Shown: positions 48,140-57,737, numbered from the stretch's first letter. The stretch is 64,000 nt of DNA from Candidatus Mycoplasma haematohominis (GCF_902712995.1 NZ_CACTIB010000021.1:1-64000), one strand, 5' to 3'. Notes: a model not told the origin generated them from the letters alone. Numbers and translations: made by a program.

Positions 48140-48142
48140 ATA

Positions 48143-48928
48143 ATGAATCCAACTAAAGCAGCTGTAGCTAGTGGAATTGTTGTATTAGCTGTTGGAACAG
48201 GTTATGGAGTAAGCACTTTATTTAACAACGATATGCCTGAGTATTTTTCTTTAGCAGCGCCAGCTACTGAAAAGTATGTTTCAGGTTACAAAGATTATTT
48301 TGTTGATCGCTCTAAAGTAGAAAATAATGATTGGTGAAAATGAGTTCACAAGAATAGGTATTCTGGCAAGGCTCCAATAACTGGGAAGTTTGCTGGTCTT
48401 GAAAGCGGAGATGCCGAAGAGAAATCCATCAAGAAGGTTTGTGGTGAATTTTATGAAGAAGTGATAGCTAATGTTGAAACAACCGATGCTTCGACAGATG
48501 TAAATAAATATTTAGAAGCAGATGTGTGAACGTATTGTTCTGTTTTGGAGAAAAAACCTAAGACTATTTCAGAGGCGAACAGAATTTCAGATTACAGTAC
48601 GACTGGCACTTACGGAAATGTGAAGGCTTCTAATTTATTGGATGTAGAACACGGAGATAATTCGTATTTTTGAAATTTAAAAAATGATGAATTCTTTGGT
48701 AGAAGCAAAAGAAAAGGAGCAACTTCTATTGAGTCTGATTTAACGACAGATACTTCAATATTTAAGGCGCTTTACGGGAAGTTCAAAAATAAGAAAGGAT
48801 TTAATCCATATGTAGACACTGTAAAAAATACTTGTAAGGAAGCTTACTCAAAGAATATTAGCAGAGATAATACGGCACCTTCTGTAGAGGTGTTTAAGTT
48901 CTGTTCTTTAAAAGGGGAAGGTAGTTAA
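48143..48928 (+). CDS. Two-module anchored paralogue, DYFVD subtype
   Basis: It encodes 261 aa, 3 bp after the previous gene. The anchor MNPTKAAVASGIVVLAVGTG is followed by DMPEYFSLAAPATEKY, YKDYFVDRSKVENNDWWKW, KKVCGEFYEE and WTYCSVLEKKPKTI. Module 2 has FWNLKNDEFFG, KNTCKEAYSK and KFCSLKGEG. The first module follows 30654 while the second follows the EFFG type, another mixed combination. Confidence 0.86.
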
Positions 48929-48931
48929 TTA

Positions 48932-49423
48932 ATGGATCCAATTAAAGTAGGCGCTGCTGTTGCAGCAGTAGGAGTTGGCGCAACAGGTGCAGGGTTTGGT
49001 GTTTTTAACTATTTGAACACTCCCTATAGTCTTTATAGTTTTTTGAATTCCGTTGATGGACAAGCATTAAAAACTAATTATGAAAATAAGTTAGGAGGAA
49101 TAGTAGAGAATCAGAATTTGTTTGTAGCTAACACACCTAAAAATGAATGATGATGGAAGAAGAAGTTTGAGGAGTTTAAACATGAGACTATTAAAAGTAC
49201 TGAATTTACAGATTTAACTGATTATGGTGTTGCGGAAGGCGATAGCAGTAAAGCTATAAATAAAGTGTGCGATGAAGCCTATAAAAAAGCATCTTCAGAA
49301 TTTAATGGGGATGATTCAAATGGCAATAAAGTTAGATACAAGAAAAACATAGCTAAATATTGTACTGTTTCTTCTAATGAGATAGATATTACTTGGAAAA
49401 CTTCTGTCTCTGATGACGCTTAA
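48932..49423 (+). CDS. One-module anchored paralogue, TPYSLYSFLNS subtype
   Basis: It encodes 163 aa. The anchor MDPIKVGAAVAAVGVGATGA is followed by TPYSLYSFLNSVDG, LFVANTPKNEWWWKKKF, INKVCDEAYKK and IAKYCTVSSNEIDITWK. It is the intact counterpart of 46981 and supports the reading of that gene's TAA as a truncation. Confidence 0.85.
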
Positions 49424-49427
49424 GTAA

Positions 49428-50192
49428 ATGGATCCAACTAAAGCAGCTGTAGCTAGTGGAGTTGTTGCATTAGCTGTTGGAACAGGTTACGGAGTAAGTA
49501 CTCTGTTCAACAATGTTATGCCGGATTATTCAGCTAGACAGAAGCCAGATCCAAGTGACGGAAAGTATGTTTCCAATTATCCAGATTATTTTGTAAATGC
49601 TGACGACAACTCAAATGATCCATGATGAGATTGAGTTTATAAGGAAAGATATCAATTAGATGTATCTTTAAGCAGTCCTATAAAACCGATTGCTAAATTT
49701 GAAAGCTTAAAAAGTGGATTTGAGATTAAAGGAATTTGTAAATCATCTTATGCAGAAAATGCAAGCGGAGGAAAAATTAAGCAAGAAATTTCCGCTGGCG
49801 GTGACGGAAAGAATGAGTATTTAGAAGCAAATGTTTGAAGATACTGTACTGCTGTAAATAAGAAGCCAACTGATATTCCTGATGCAGGTTCAACTGAATC
49901 ATACAACTCAGGAACTTACGGAGCAGAGAATAAGGGTAAGTTAGCGGCTATAAATGATGTAAGTAATGATTCTTTCTGAAAAGAACAACAAAGATTGTTT
50001 TTTAAGGGAAGCGGAGGAAGATCAGGAAGTCAGACAACTGAGGAAAATGTGTTTAAGAATTTGTGAGACACCAAAAAGGGAAATTTAAAAGACACATGCA
50101 AGTTAGCTTATGAAACTACGAAAAAAGAAAATGATACAAACTTCAAAAAGGATTTATTTAAGTTTTGTTCTCTAAAAGGAACAGAAAGTTAA
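49428..50192 (+). CDS. Two-module anchored paralogue, PDYFVN/EQQRLFF subtype
   Basis: It encodes 254 aa, 4 bp after the previous gene. The anchor MDPTKAAVASGVVALAVGTG is nearly that of 48143. YPDYFVNADDNSNDPWWDW, GICKSSYAE and WRYCTAVNKKPTDIP follow; module 2 has FWKEQQRLFFKGSGG, KDTCKLAYE and KFCSLKGTES. The second module pairs with 46216. Confidence 0.86.
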
Positions 50193-50194
50193 TT

Positions 50195-50680
50195 ATGGAC
50201 CCACTTAAAGTAGGTGCTGCTGTTGCAGCAGTAGGAATTGGAGCAACAGGAGCGGGATTTGGTGTTTTTAATTATTTGAATGCTCCATATTCTTTAAAGA
50301 ATTTCTTGGATGGCTCTTCAGAGAAATCTAGTGCGTATGAGGGCAAGTTGGGAGATATTGGAAATAATAAAGCATTGTTTTTAGCCAATATGCCTGAAAA
50401 TAAAAAATGATGGGAAGAAAGGTTTAAAGATTGAAGCAAAGAGACTGAGAAGAGTACTGAATTTGATAATTTGAAAACTTATAGTACCGAAGTAAGTGAT
50501 AACAAGGCAATTAACAACGTTTGCGACGCTGCCTATAAATTAGGTGTGTCTACTGCATTTACTTCAACTGATTCAGGCACCAATAAAGTTAAATACAAGC
50601 AAAACATAGCTAAATACTGCACAATATCTGGGAATGATGAAGGAATTACTTGAACTGTTGCAACTTCTTCGGGCGGTTAA
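50195..50680 (+). CDS. One-module anchored paralogue, last of the plus array
   Basis: It encodes 161 aa, 2 bp after the previous gene. The anchor MDPLKVGAAVAAVGIGATGA is followed by APYSLKNFLDG, LFLANMPENKKWWEERF, INNVCDAAYK and IAKYCTISGNDEGITW. It is convergent with the minus cluster, 5 bp away. Confidence 0.84.
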
Positions 50681-50685
50681 AAAAT

Positions 50686-51636
50686 TTAAGGCTTTGCTTC
50701 AAACTTGTCTTTTAAGTTGTTAAGGCTTGTTTTCAAAGTATCGAACATATCTGATTTAGCTCCCAAAAGTTTCTTTACCGCGGTTTGTTTTTTATCTAAA
50801 GCTCCAATTAATTTTTCAATACCTTCTTTTGCTTGTTTCATTCCCTCTTCACCTATTAATAGATCTGTAAGTATTTTCTCTGGATCTCCTTCATAACTAC
50901 TAGCATCGTTTTTTATCTTCTCTGCATTCTTTTTAGTCTCTTCTACAAATTTAGATATTTCACTCTTCTTAACTGATCTTAGGTATTCAATGATCTCTCC
51001 TATTTGTTTATTGGTGAAATTACTGATTGTGTCTTGGAGAGATAAGAACATCTCTTTTATAGAACTTCAAAGACTTGAAGAATTACTGTCAGAAACTATA
51101 CCCTCTATTTTTTGGACTCCTAATAAAGAATCACTGTCTGGACTTGCAGTTTCTTTTATTGAGTCAATAAGTATTTCATTTATATAGGGAAGTAACTTCT
51201 GGACTATACTTCCCAATTCAAACACGTAATAGTTAATAGTTTCGATTAATGAAAGATTCTTTGATAAGCCATTCTTAAAGTTTTCAACCCCCCCTTTAAC
51301 AGAATTACTTCATGTATTTAGTGTTGTTAGTAACGGATTGCTGGTTGATAAGACTTCTTGACTTAGTTCTTGTTCTCATGAACCGTAAGCTTTAAATATA
51401 GAGTTTCCTCCTTTTCCTATTTCTTCTTTAAAGAATTTGGGTATTGTTTCTGTAAATACTGATGTAAATGGTTTTAAAGCTTCAGTTAGTTTGCTATCTG
51501 ATGCTACCATTTTGTTTTGCCAGGTAGATACCCCTGCTGTAACAGCAGAAACACCTAATAATCCTATTGATAGACCTGCTTTTAGGGGAAAGCTAAATGC
51601 AGATATATGAAATGGGATTAAAAGTAATTGAGGCAC
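50686..51636 (-). CDS. Membrane-anchored coiled-coil protein with G7 run (copy 1)
   Basis: It encodes 316 aa from GTG 51636, chosen because the paralogue starts the same way. The hydrophobic N-terminal half includes PLKAGLSIGLLGVSAVTAGV, then TWQNK, FFKEEIGKGGNSIFKAYG, a conserved NYYVFELGSIVQ segment and a long Lys/Glu helical C-terminus (LIGEEGMKQAKEGIEKLIG). Seven G (51288-51294) encode KGG in NSVKGGVENF; slippage would end the protein in its first half. It is a paralogue of 51679-52611 and the last gene of the minus cluster. Confidence 0.83.
51288..51294 (-). repeat. G7 run in coding sequence
   Basis: Seven G on the coding strand at about codon 115, currently in frame. The paralogue has an equal run at the matching place. 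Confidence 0.9.
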
Positions 51637-51678
51637 AACTTTCTGGTTAGAGGGCTAAATATTTTACTTGTAAAAAGT

Positions 51679-52611
51679 TTATTTTTTTGAGAATTTTGTT
51701 TTTAAGTTTGTAAGTGTTTCAGATAAAGCTGTTACTTGATCCCCACTAACTCCTTTTATTCCATTTGTTTTGCGTCTTTCTAGTTGAGATATTAAACTGC
51801 TCAATACACTTTGAAATGCTTGTAAAGCCTTTTGACCTATAAAAAGTTCAGTCAATAGCTCATCTGTTTTGTCTTTATATTTTTCGGTATCTTTTTGGAC
51901 TTCATCCGTATTTTCTTTTATAGTTTTTAAATATTCTGGAATTTCGTTCTTTGCCTTATTTCTAAACATATTAAGAACTTCATTAGCTTGAGAGCTAGTT
52001 ATTTTTTCTATGGTGCCTGAAAGAACTTTAAATACACTTCTTAGTCCGTCAATACAATCATTAAATCCTTTATCTTCAATTATTGATTGTATTTTTTGGA
52101 TTCCTATAGAAGCATTCTCTCCATTTTTTCCGTCATTTAATGCTGTTTCTGTTATTGAATCTATCAAGATTGTTGGAACAAACTCTATTACTTTTCCAAC
52201 AATTGTTCCTAATTCAAATAGATAATAGTTAGCTTCTTCTGCTATTGAAGCAGTGGATTTGATTTGTTCTGTAGAGACAACCCCCCCTTTAATTGCACCT
52301 CCTCATGAGGTTACTTTTGTTAGTAGTGGGTTTTCAGTATTAAGAACATCATTTCCTATTACATCCTTTCAGTTTCCATATTCTTTAAATATAGATTCGC
52401 TTCCATCTCATAGGTTCTCTTTTAAAAATTTAGGAATTGTATCTTTAAATACATTTTTTACTTCTTCATCTATAGAAACATTTTGATTTTGTCAGGTAGA
52501 TACTCCAGCTGTGATAGCTGATACACCTAATAGTCCTATTGATAATCCTGCTTTAAGCGGTAGGCTGAATGTAGCAGAGGAAGCAAAAGGGGCAACTAAT
52601 AAGTGAGACAC
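51679..52611 (-). CDS. Membrane-anchored coiled-coil protein with G7 run (copy 2)
   Basis: It encodes 310 aa from GTG 52611, which overlaps the TAG of the upstream gene by one base (TAGTG), so translational coupling is likely. The N-terminus HLLVAPFASSATFSLPLK runs into the same LKAGLSIGLLGVSAITAGV helix and TWQNQ as copy 1, then a YYLFELGTIVG block and a helical C-terminus. A G7 run (52281-52287) encodes KGG in AIKGGVVST at the same position as copy 1. Function unknown; location next to the stalk family suggests a common surface role. Confidence 0.82.
52281..52287 (-). repeat. G7 run in coding sequence
   Basis: Seven G on the coding strand at about codon 109, in frame, matching the run in the paralogue downstream. 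Confidence 0.9.
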
Positions 52612-53324
52612 TATGAGGGACTAGATCCTTGATCTTTCTCTTTTAAAGAATCAATAGTTTGTTTTAGTTTTGATGTGCTTTGAATAAATTGGAATGTAGC
52701 TGCAAAATTATCTTTTTGAGCTATTAAATCATTCGCTCTTTCTTGTACGCTTGCCATTAGTTGTCTAATTAATTCTTCTATTTGTTCTTCAGTCATTTCT
52801 CCTGGTGAGCCTGAGGCAGGAGAACCTTGGTTTTCCCCTTTACCATCTTGTTGAGTGTTTTGTTGTGAATTTTCAGGTGGCGAGGTTTGTCCTTCATCTT
52901 GTTTTGACGATTCAGGAGCTTCTGTTGAAGGTTCTTTAGGAGATGGAGCAGTTTCTGTCTCTTGTTCTGCTTTTTTTTCTTCAGCAGGAAGGGGACTTGA
53001 TCCTTCTGGACTAACCCCCCCCTTATTGTCGCCTTCTGAAGTTGTTGAAGACTGAGAACTAGGTACATTAGAGCCTCTTCCTTTTCCAGAACTACCACTG
53101 CTTCCTCCGCCACCTGAGGATCCTCCTTCAGATGGCTTCATTTTTATTTTGACTTCCTCTTCAATAAGCTTGTCTTCTTCATGCAGTTCAGGCATTTCTT
53201 CTAAATTCAATACTTCAATAAATGGCATATGAGTTTTAGGAGTGTTAGTTAGATATACTGTTGCCATGAAGGGACTGCCAATTCCCAGTACTGTTAGAAA
53301 TAATTTAGCTAGATTCTTTAGCAT
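52611..53324 (-). CDS. Stalk-family surface-type protein lacking the two Cys
   Basis: It encodes 237 aa. The anchor (MLKNLAKLFLTVLGIGSPFM ATVYLTN) is followed by PFIEVLNLEEMPELHEEDKL, then a long disordered Ser/Gly/Glu/Pro/Gln-rich stalk and a helical end (EEQIEELIRQLMASVQERAN, KLKQTIDSLKEKD). All eight other full-length family members have two Cys in this end region; this one has none. The G8 run (53015-53022) in DNKGGVS is in frame. It is upstream of and coupled to the coiled-coil gene. Product is probably exported and held by the N-terminal helix. Confidence 0.84.
   Translation of the reverse strand: MLKNLAKLFLTVLGIGSPFMATVYLTNTPKTHMPFIEVLNLEEMPELHEEDKLIEEEVKIKMKPSEGGSSGGGGSSGSSGKGRGSNVPSSQSSTTSEGDNKGGVSPEGSSPLPAEEKKAEQETETAPSPKEPSTEAPESSKQDEGQTSPPENSQQNTQQDGKGENQGSPASGSPGEMTEEQIEELIRQLMASVQERANDLIAQKDNFAATFQFIQSTSKLKQTIDSLKEKDQGSSPS
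53015..53022 (-). repeat. G8 run in coding sequence
   Basis: Eight G on the coding strand at about codon 102, in frame, within the stalk of the gene at 52611-53324. Confidence 0.9.
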
Positions 53325-53456
53325 GAGTAGATTGTGTTACAGAAATCTACGGGATTTTATTGGTTTTTACTTATATTGAATCTATGAAAGAAGATAATTT
53401 ATTTGGAAATGACAGTATTAGGAAAGAATCTTTATCTATTATTTAGTATCTAATTT

Positions 53457-53750
53457 ATGTTTGGCTTAGGTGCTGGCTATTTAGCAGGAGGAACAGCAGT
53501 TGGTGTAGTTGCAATTGCTGGGTTTATATATTTATTTAAATATGGAATTGATGCTTCAATTAAAGATTTTGAAAAGCCTATAGAACCTGGATTAAGTGAT
53601 GATGGTGAATTAAGAAGAGAGTTTGATGAAAGAATGGATAGGGCAAGAGGAATAATAAATAAGAGAGGAGAAAGAGGAGCAAGTGCAACTATTACTGAGA
53701 CTCATAAAGAAGTTAGAACAACTGAAGTAAGTAGATCAGGAAACTTATAG
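53457..53750 (+). CDS. Small membrane protein on the opposite strand
   Basis: It encodes 97 aa. A Gly-rich membrane helix (MFGLGAGYLAGGTAVGVVAI, then AGFIYLF) is followed by an acidic/basic tail (GELRREFDERMDRARGIINK) and a Thr/Glu/Arg-rich end. It is the only plus-strand gene in the minus cluster, with its own 130-bp upstream gap. It has no Cys or WW, so it does not belong to either paralogous family. Its stop is 5 bp from the convergent gene. Confidence 0.7.
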   Translation: MFGLGAGYLAGGTAVGVVAIAGFIYLFKYGIDASIKDFEKPIEPGLSDDGELRREFDERMDRARGIINKRGERGASATITETHKEVRTTEVSRSGNL

Positions 53751-53755
53751 TTTCT

Positions 53756-54421
53756 TTAGGATCCTGGTTGACCTGCTGATTCTCCTGTTTCCAATTCAGA
53801 CATACATTTATTAAATATTTCTATTTTTCTAATTAGAGTCAGGGTATTTGATAGTTGTAGATTCTGCGCGGATTGTTTGATCATATCGTCAAATAATTTT
53901 TCCATAACACAGACATCTTCTGTTGGTCTGCCGCCAGATGAATTGCTTCCTGATTGGGGTTGAGATGATTCTGTAGTGTCAGATTGTGGCGCTTCTTGAG
54001 ATTTTGTTTCTGGAAGTTGACTAGGAGTTTCGGAAGGCTCGCTAGGAGGCGCAAGATCTTTTTCACCTGATGTGCTGTCTTGATCTTTAGATTTTTGTTC
54101 TTTTTCTGCTGAAGGTTCCGGAGAAGTTCCATTTGCTTCCCCCCCCTTATCGCCTTCTGTACTTGATGCTGGAGTTCCGGAACCATCTGCGCCACTTTCT
54201 CCATTTCCGTCGCCACTTCCTTCTCCAGCATTTGGTCTTTTAAATTCAACTGCTTCTTCAATAAGTTTGTCTTGTTCATCAAGTTCTGTCATTGCTATTA
54301 TTTCTAAGCTTTCTAGAAAAGGAGTAGGTGTTTTATGCTTGTTTGTAAGGTACATGGTAGCAATGAAAGGGCTGCCAACCCCTAACACACTTAAAAGTAA
54401 TTTACTTATATAGCCAAACAT
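53756..54421 (-). CDS. Stalk-family surface-type protein with G8 run
   Basis: It encodes 221 aa. MFGYISKLLLSVLGVGSPFI and ATMYLTNKHKTPTPF form the anchor and conserved juxtamembrane part, followed by AMTELDEQDKLIEEAVEF. The stalk is Gly/Ser/Glu/Pro-rich (about 70-165). The C-terminal tip has VCVMEKLFDDM and, about 36 residues on, NKCMSELE. Eight G at 54139-54146 encode DKGGEA in frame. The tip diverges from the DPCxD consensus. Confidence 0.84.
   Translation of the reverse strand: MFGYISKLLLSVLGVGSPFIATMYLTNKHKTPTPFLESLEIIAMTELDEQDKLIEEAVEFKRPNAGEGSGDGNGESGADGSGTPASSTEGDKGGEANGTSPEPSAEKEQKSKDQDSTSGEKDLAPPSEPSETPSQLPETKSQEAPQSDTTESSQPQSGSNSSGGRPTEDVCVMEKLFDDMIKQSAQNLQLSNTLTLIRKIEIFNKCMSELETGESAGQPGS
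54139..54146 (-). repeat. G8 run in coding sequence
   Basis: Eight G on the coding strand at about codon 93, in frame. Confidence 0.9.
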
Positions 54422-54448
54422 ATTTCTTGTTCTTTTCTATTAGTAAAT

Positions 54449-55150
54449 TTAGTTTGCTTTATCTTCTTCTGGAACTTCATCAATACATTTCTTAAGTATT
54501 TCTACTTTTCTAGTTGTCTGAAAAGCATTAGAAAAACCTAGGTTTTTATCAGAAAGTTGAGTCAAAGATTCTATTAGTAAAGCTATATTTTCGCATGGAT
54601 TTTCTGAATTTCCTGTTCCTCCAGATTGTGATGATGAATTCATAGTTCCCGTGTTTTTTCCTTCTTCTCCTGTTTCTGGAGTTGAAGGAGCTTGTTCTGG
54701 TGGAGTTTGTGGTGAATCTTTTTGATTTTCTTGTGAGTCTTTACCACCTTCTTCATCTGATTTATCTTTAGCTTCTACTGTTTCTTGTTCTTTACTTTCT
54801 GCATTTTCTTTTGTTGATTTTTCTTGTTTATCTGTATCCCCAGTTTGAGATGCTGAATCATCTGTAGGAACAGAATCAGTTGAAGAATTGCTACTTTGTT
54901 CTCCATCTTGACTTCCGCCAGAACCGCCCGATGAAGAGCTGTCAACACCAGCAGCACTTCCTGCTTCTCCATTTCCATTACTTAAGGGCGCATGTTCTTC
55001 TTCATTAACTTTAGGTCTAGGAAGAAAAGCAATATCTATTTCTATTTCTTTATTTAGTGTTTTGTTTGTGTTAGTCAACATCATGCTAGTTGCTGCTGCT
55101 CCAGGAACAGAACAACAAGCTAAATACTTAAGTAATGTTGATTTTTTCAT
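54449..55150 (-). CDS. Stalk-family protein, FLPRPK subtype, no G run
   Basis: It encodes 233 aa. The anchor MKKSTLLKYLACCSVPGAAA and MMLTNTNKTLNKEIEIDIAF precede FLPRPKVNEEE, which marks a second subtype with 58469 (also 59135 and 59894 less closely). The stalk is Ser/Gly then Glu/Lys/Gln-rich. The tip is NPCENIALLIESL ... ILKKCIDEVPEE. No homopolymer run is present, so this member should be constitutively in frame. Two adjacent Cys in the anchor (ACCSVPG) might allow lipid attachment, but no clear lipobox is seen. Confidence 0.83.
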   Translation of the reverse strand: MKKSTLLKYLACCSVPGAAATSMMLTNTNKTLNKEIEIDIAFLPRPKVNEEEHAPLSNGNGEAGSAAGVDSSSSGGSGGSQDGEQSSNSSTDSVPTDDSASQTGDTDKQEKSTKENAESKEQETVEAKDKSDEEGGKDSQENQKDSPQTPPEQAPSTPETGEEGKNTGTMNSSSQSGGTGNSENPCENIALLIESLTQLSDKNLGFSNAFQTTRKVEILKKCIDEVPEEDKAN

Positions 55151-55166
55151 CAGGAAATCTGCATGC

Positions 55167-55853
55167 TTATGAGCTTTTATCTTCTGGTAATTTTGAAATG
55201 CAACTGCTTAGGGTATTTACATTTCTATCTATTCTTAAAAATTCAGAAAAATTACTTACATTTTGTGAAGGGCTGCTAGTTAGTTTTGCTATTAGGTTTT
55301 GTATGTCTGCGCAAGGATCAGAACCTTCTCTTGAAGTAGTAGATCCTGAAGGAGATGATTGACCTTCTGCTGGCGTTTGACTCTGTTCTTGTGGAGGTTG
55401 TTCTGGACCAGTGGCGCTTGAGTCTTCTGTTGTTTTTGCTGTTTCTTCAGTCGTTTCAGCTTGTTTTTCTGATTCTTGTTCTTTTCCTTTATCTTCAGCG
55501 TCATTTTTATCTTTTTCTTTATCTCCTTTCGTAGTAGTTGATTCATCAGCTTGTTCTCCTTTGCCATCGGCAGTATCAGATGGATTACTTCCTGTTCCTG
55601 CATCTCCTCCACCTCCTGCTTCACCACTACTTTTCCCTCCATCACCTCCTACAACAGCTGCTCCATCCCCGTTTCCTTTTCCATCGCTTATAAATACTTT
55701 GTCCTCTTCTGGAACTTTTACTATTTCTTTCAGTGTTAGTGTTTCTTTAAAAGGATTAGGTTCTTTAGGAGTATTAGTTAAGTAAACAGTAGCAATAAAT
55801 GGACTACTGATTCCTATAAGGCATAGAAGTAGCTTAGATATTTGTTTGATCAT
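55167..55853 (-). CDS. Stalk-family surface-type protein, no G run
   Basis: It encodes 228 aa. The anchor MIKQISKLLLCLIGISSPFI and ATVYLTNTPKEPNPFKE is of the GSPF subtype. The stalk begins Gly/Asp-rich (GDGAAVVGGDGGKSSGEAGG), then Glu/Lys/Thr-rich, then Gln/Ser. The tip is DPCADIQNLIAKL ... TLSSCISKLPEDK. Where relatives have a G run this gene has a Gly-rich stretch encoded by mixed codons. It begins 16 bp upstream of the preceding family member in the same direction. Confidence 0.84.
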   Translation of the reverse strand: MIKQISKLLLCLIGISSPFIATVYLTNTPKEPNPFKETLTLKEIVKVPEEDKVFISDGKGNGDGAAVVGGDGGKSSGEAGGGGDAGTGSNPSDTADGKGEQADESTTTKGDKEKDKNDAEDKGKEQESEKQAETTEETAKTTEDSSATGPEQPPQEQSQTPAEGQSSPSGSTTSREGSDPCADIQNLIAKLTSSPSQNVSNFSEFLRIDRNVNTLSSCISKLPEDKSS

Positions 55854-56034
55854 GAATTCTTATATAGAGTGAATTGATTAATCTTTCTTTTGTTATTTTT
55901 CTTAGAAGTTTTGCAAATGAACTTATTTATTCTCTGTTAGTCAAAGTATTTGAAACCTCAGTAGAAATTTTCTAATTTATTCTTTGATTATCTCCTATTT
56001 ATATTTTTTTTAATTTTTAATCGCTGTTGATGAT

Positions 56035-56712
56035 TTAATTTTTAAGACTTTCGCTTTCTTTTTGTTTTATACATTGATTAAGAGTGTTCATATTTCTACT
56101 TAGTTCCATTAATCCAGAAAATTCGACTTCTTGTTCGTTTATCTTCTCTACTATTTTTTGAATATCCTTGCAAGGATCTACATCAGTTGCTCCTGGAGAG
56201 CCAGATTGTTGACCTGTAGAAGATGGTTCTCCTTCTGCTTGTGGTTCAGGGGGAGATGCTTCTTGAGCTTTTTGTTCATCGCCTTGATCTTTAGGATCTG
56301 TTTTACTACTTTTATCTTCAGTAGGTTCACTAGGAGGCGCCAAATCTTTTTCTCCTGATGCGCTTTCAAGATCAGTTGCTTGATTTGTTGCTTCCTGATT
56401 TTTCGGTGGCGTATCAGAATCTCCATCACTTCCCCCCCCCTTATCTTGAATGCCTGAAGTAGCACTTCCTGGATCACTATGACCTGTTCCTCCCCCTCCG
56501 CCACTGTTTCCAGAAGAACTTGTTGACATTCTAATTATCCCTCCCTCATCCATAAGCTTGTCTTCTTCAACAAGTTCTGTCATTTCTACTATTTCTAAAC
56601 TTTCTATAAAAGGATTAGGTGTTTTATGTTTGTTTGTAAGGTACATGGTAGCAATGAAAGGGCTACCAACACCTAGAACACTTATTAGTAGTTTGCTTAT
56701 ATAACGAAACAT
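56035..56712 (-). CDS. Stalk-family surface-type protein with G9 run
   Basis: It encodes 225 aa. MFRYISKLLISVLGVGSPFI and ATMYLTNKHKTPNPF form the anchor. The acidic segment VEMTELVEEDKLMDEGG is followed by a stalk and the tip DPCKDIQKIVEKI ... TLNQCIKQKE. Nine G at 56432-56440 encode DKGGGSDG and are in frame. It is very close to 53756 in the first 60 residues. A 180-bp gap separates it from the next gene, so it may have its own transcript end. Confidence 0.85.
   Translation of the reverse strand: MFRYISKLLISVLGVGSPFIATMYLTNKHKTPNPFIESLEIVEMTELVEEDKLMDEGGIIRMSTSSSGNSGGGGGTGHSDPGSATSGIQDKGGGSDGDSDTPPKNQEATNQATDLESASGEKDLAPPSEPTEDKSSKTDPKDQGDEQKAQEASPPEPQAEGEPSSTGQQSGSPGATDVDPCKDIQKIVEKINEQEVEFSGLMELSRNMNTLNQCIKQKESESLKN
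56432..56440 (-). repeat. G9 run in coding sequence
   Basis: Nine G on the coding strand at about codon 91, in frame. Confidence 0.9.
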
Positions 56713-56943
56713 ATTCTTATGACGATTTATTAATAGTTTTCTTCTTCTTTATTTATATGGATGAGTACTAGAAAGTCCTAAGCTTTTATCAGAAAATTAA
56801 TCTTCAGATTCTTGCATTTTTGTATTGAGACTTTGAATTTATAGTTTCGTTATTTCTAAGACATATCTTCATATCTTGTTTATGTATAGGAGGAATTGTT
56901 AGTTCTTACTACAAGTTTTAAAAAACATTTATTTGTTGTCGAT

Positions 56944-57610
56944 TTAACTTTGTGCTTGCGCCTCTCCTTGTTTTTCAATACATTGTTTAAGAGTACTTGC
57001 ATTCCTAATTAGCTGCGCTATGTTGGAAAAGTCGCTGTTTTGTTTGTTTATTGTGTTTATTAGACCTGTCATATCTTCACATGGATCTTTTGCATTAGAT
57101 TCTGATGCAGAACTAGATTGAGTTTGATGCGATGCAGCTTGTGAATCGGTTTGTTCTGCCACAGAATTTTGACTTTCCTGCTCTGGATTAGATTTTCCTT
57201 CTTCTTGGGAATCGCCAGGTGCTTCTGGACTTTGTTTTGCTTTTGGTTGAGGGGCAGCATCAGGTTCTTGACTAGTCGCCGGAGGAGAACCAGGATTTCC
57301 ATCCCCCCCCCTTAATATCGCCACTTTCTCCTGTAGCTTTTGCTCCAGATCCTACAGAATTGGCAGTACTTCCTAGGCCGCCACTATCACTCGCCTCACC
57401 TCCTCCGGAATGGCCTTTTTTAACTTTTATTTGAGCCACTGCTTCTTCAATAAGTTTGTCTTGTTCGTCAATTTCTGTCATTTCTAGTATTTCCAAGTTT
57501 TCTAGAAAAGGAGTAGGAGTTTTATGTTTGTTTGTAAGGTACATAGTAGCTATAAAAGGACTACCAACTCCTAAAACGCTTAGAAGTAGTTTTCCTATGT
57601 AACCAAACAT
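56944..57610 (-). CDS. Stalk-family gene frameshifted at a G9 run (phase-off)
   Basis: From ATG 57610 the frame reads the family anchor (MFGYIGKLLLSVLGVGSPFI), TEIDEQDKLIEEAVAQ and a Gly-rich start of the stalk, then after nine G it reads GGWKSWFSSGD and stops at 57272 (112 aa). With eight G the reading becomes KGGDGNPGSPPATSQEPD and runs to 56944, giving 221 aa with the normal stalk and tip (DPCEDMTGLINTI ... TLKQCIEKQ). No other damage is seen. This fits an OFF phase of a slippage switch; a true pseudogene cannot be excluded from one sequence. Confidence 0.85.
57303..57311 (-). repeat. G9 run causing a frameshift
   Basis: Nine G at about codon 100 of the stalk gene. Eight (or eleven) would join the two parts of the family sequence. 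Confidence 0.9.
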
Positions 57611-57737
57611 GTTTTCTGTATTGTTTTGTTAAATAACTTATTGTTCTTTAGTTTCTTTTTTTGGTTCTCTGAAAATATCTTGAAAGTTTAGTAAGAATAC
57701 TTATTTATTTTTTGTTTTTTTAATCGTTGATATTTAT

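Noticed and set aside
30654..50680. CRISPR-like repeat array
   Set aside because: The repeated motifs are protein-coding paralogues of 145-290 aa, not short direct repeats with unique spacers; no cas genes are seen.
52793..53113. Lys/Gln/Leu-rich frame overlapping the stalk gene; similar ones at 53881, 54775, 55292, 56178, 57069, 57935, 58600 and 60007
   Set aside because: These are +1 frame readings of Ser/Glu/Gly/Pro-rich stalks. They have no anchor, no conserved motif and no start context, and the main frame carries the family motifs.
55411..55785. 124-aa plus-strand frame rich in Ser/Phe/Pro
   Set aside because: It is the antisense of the 55167-55853 gene's low-complexity stalk.
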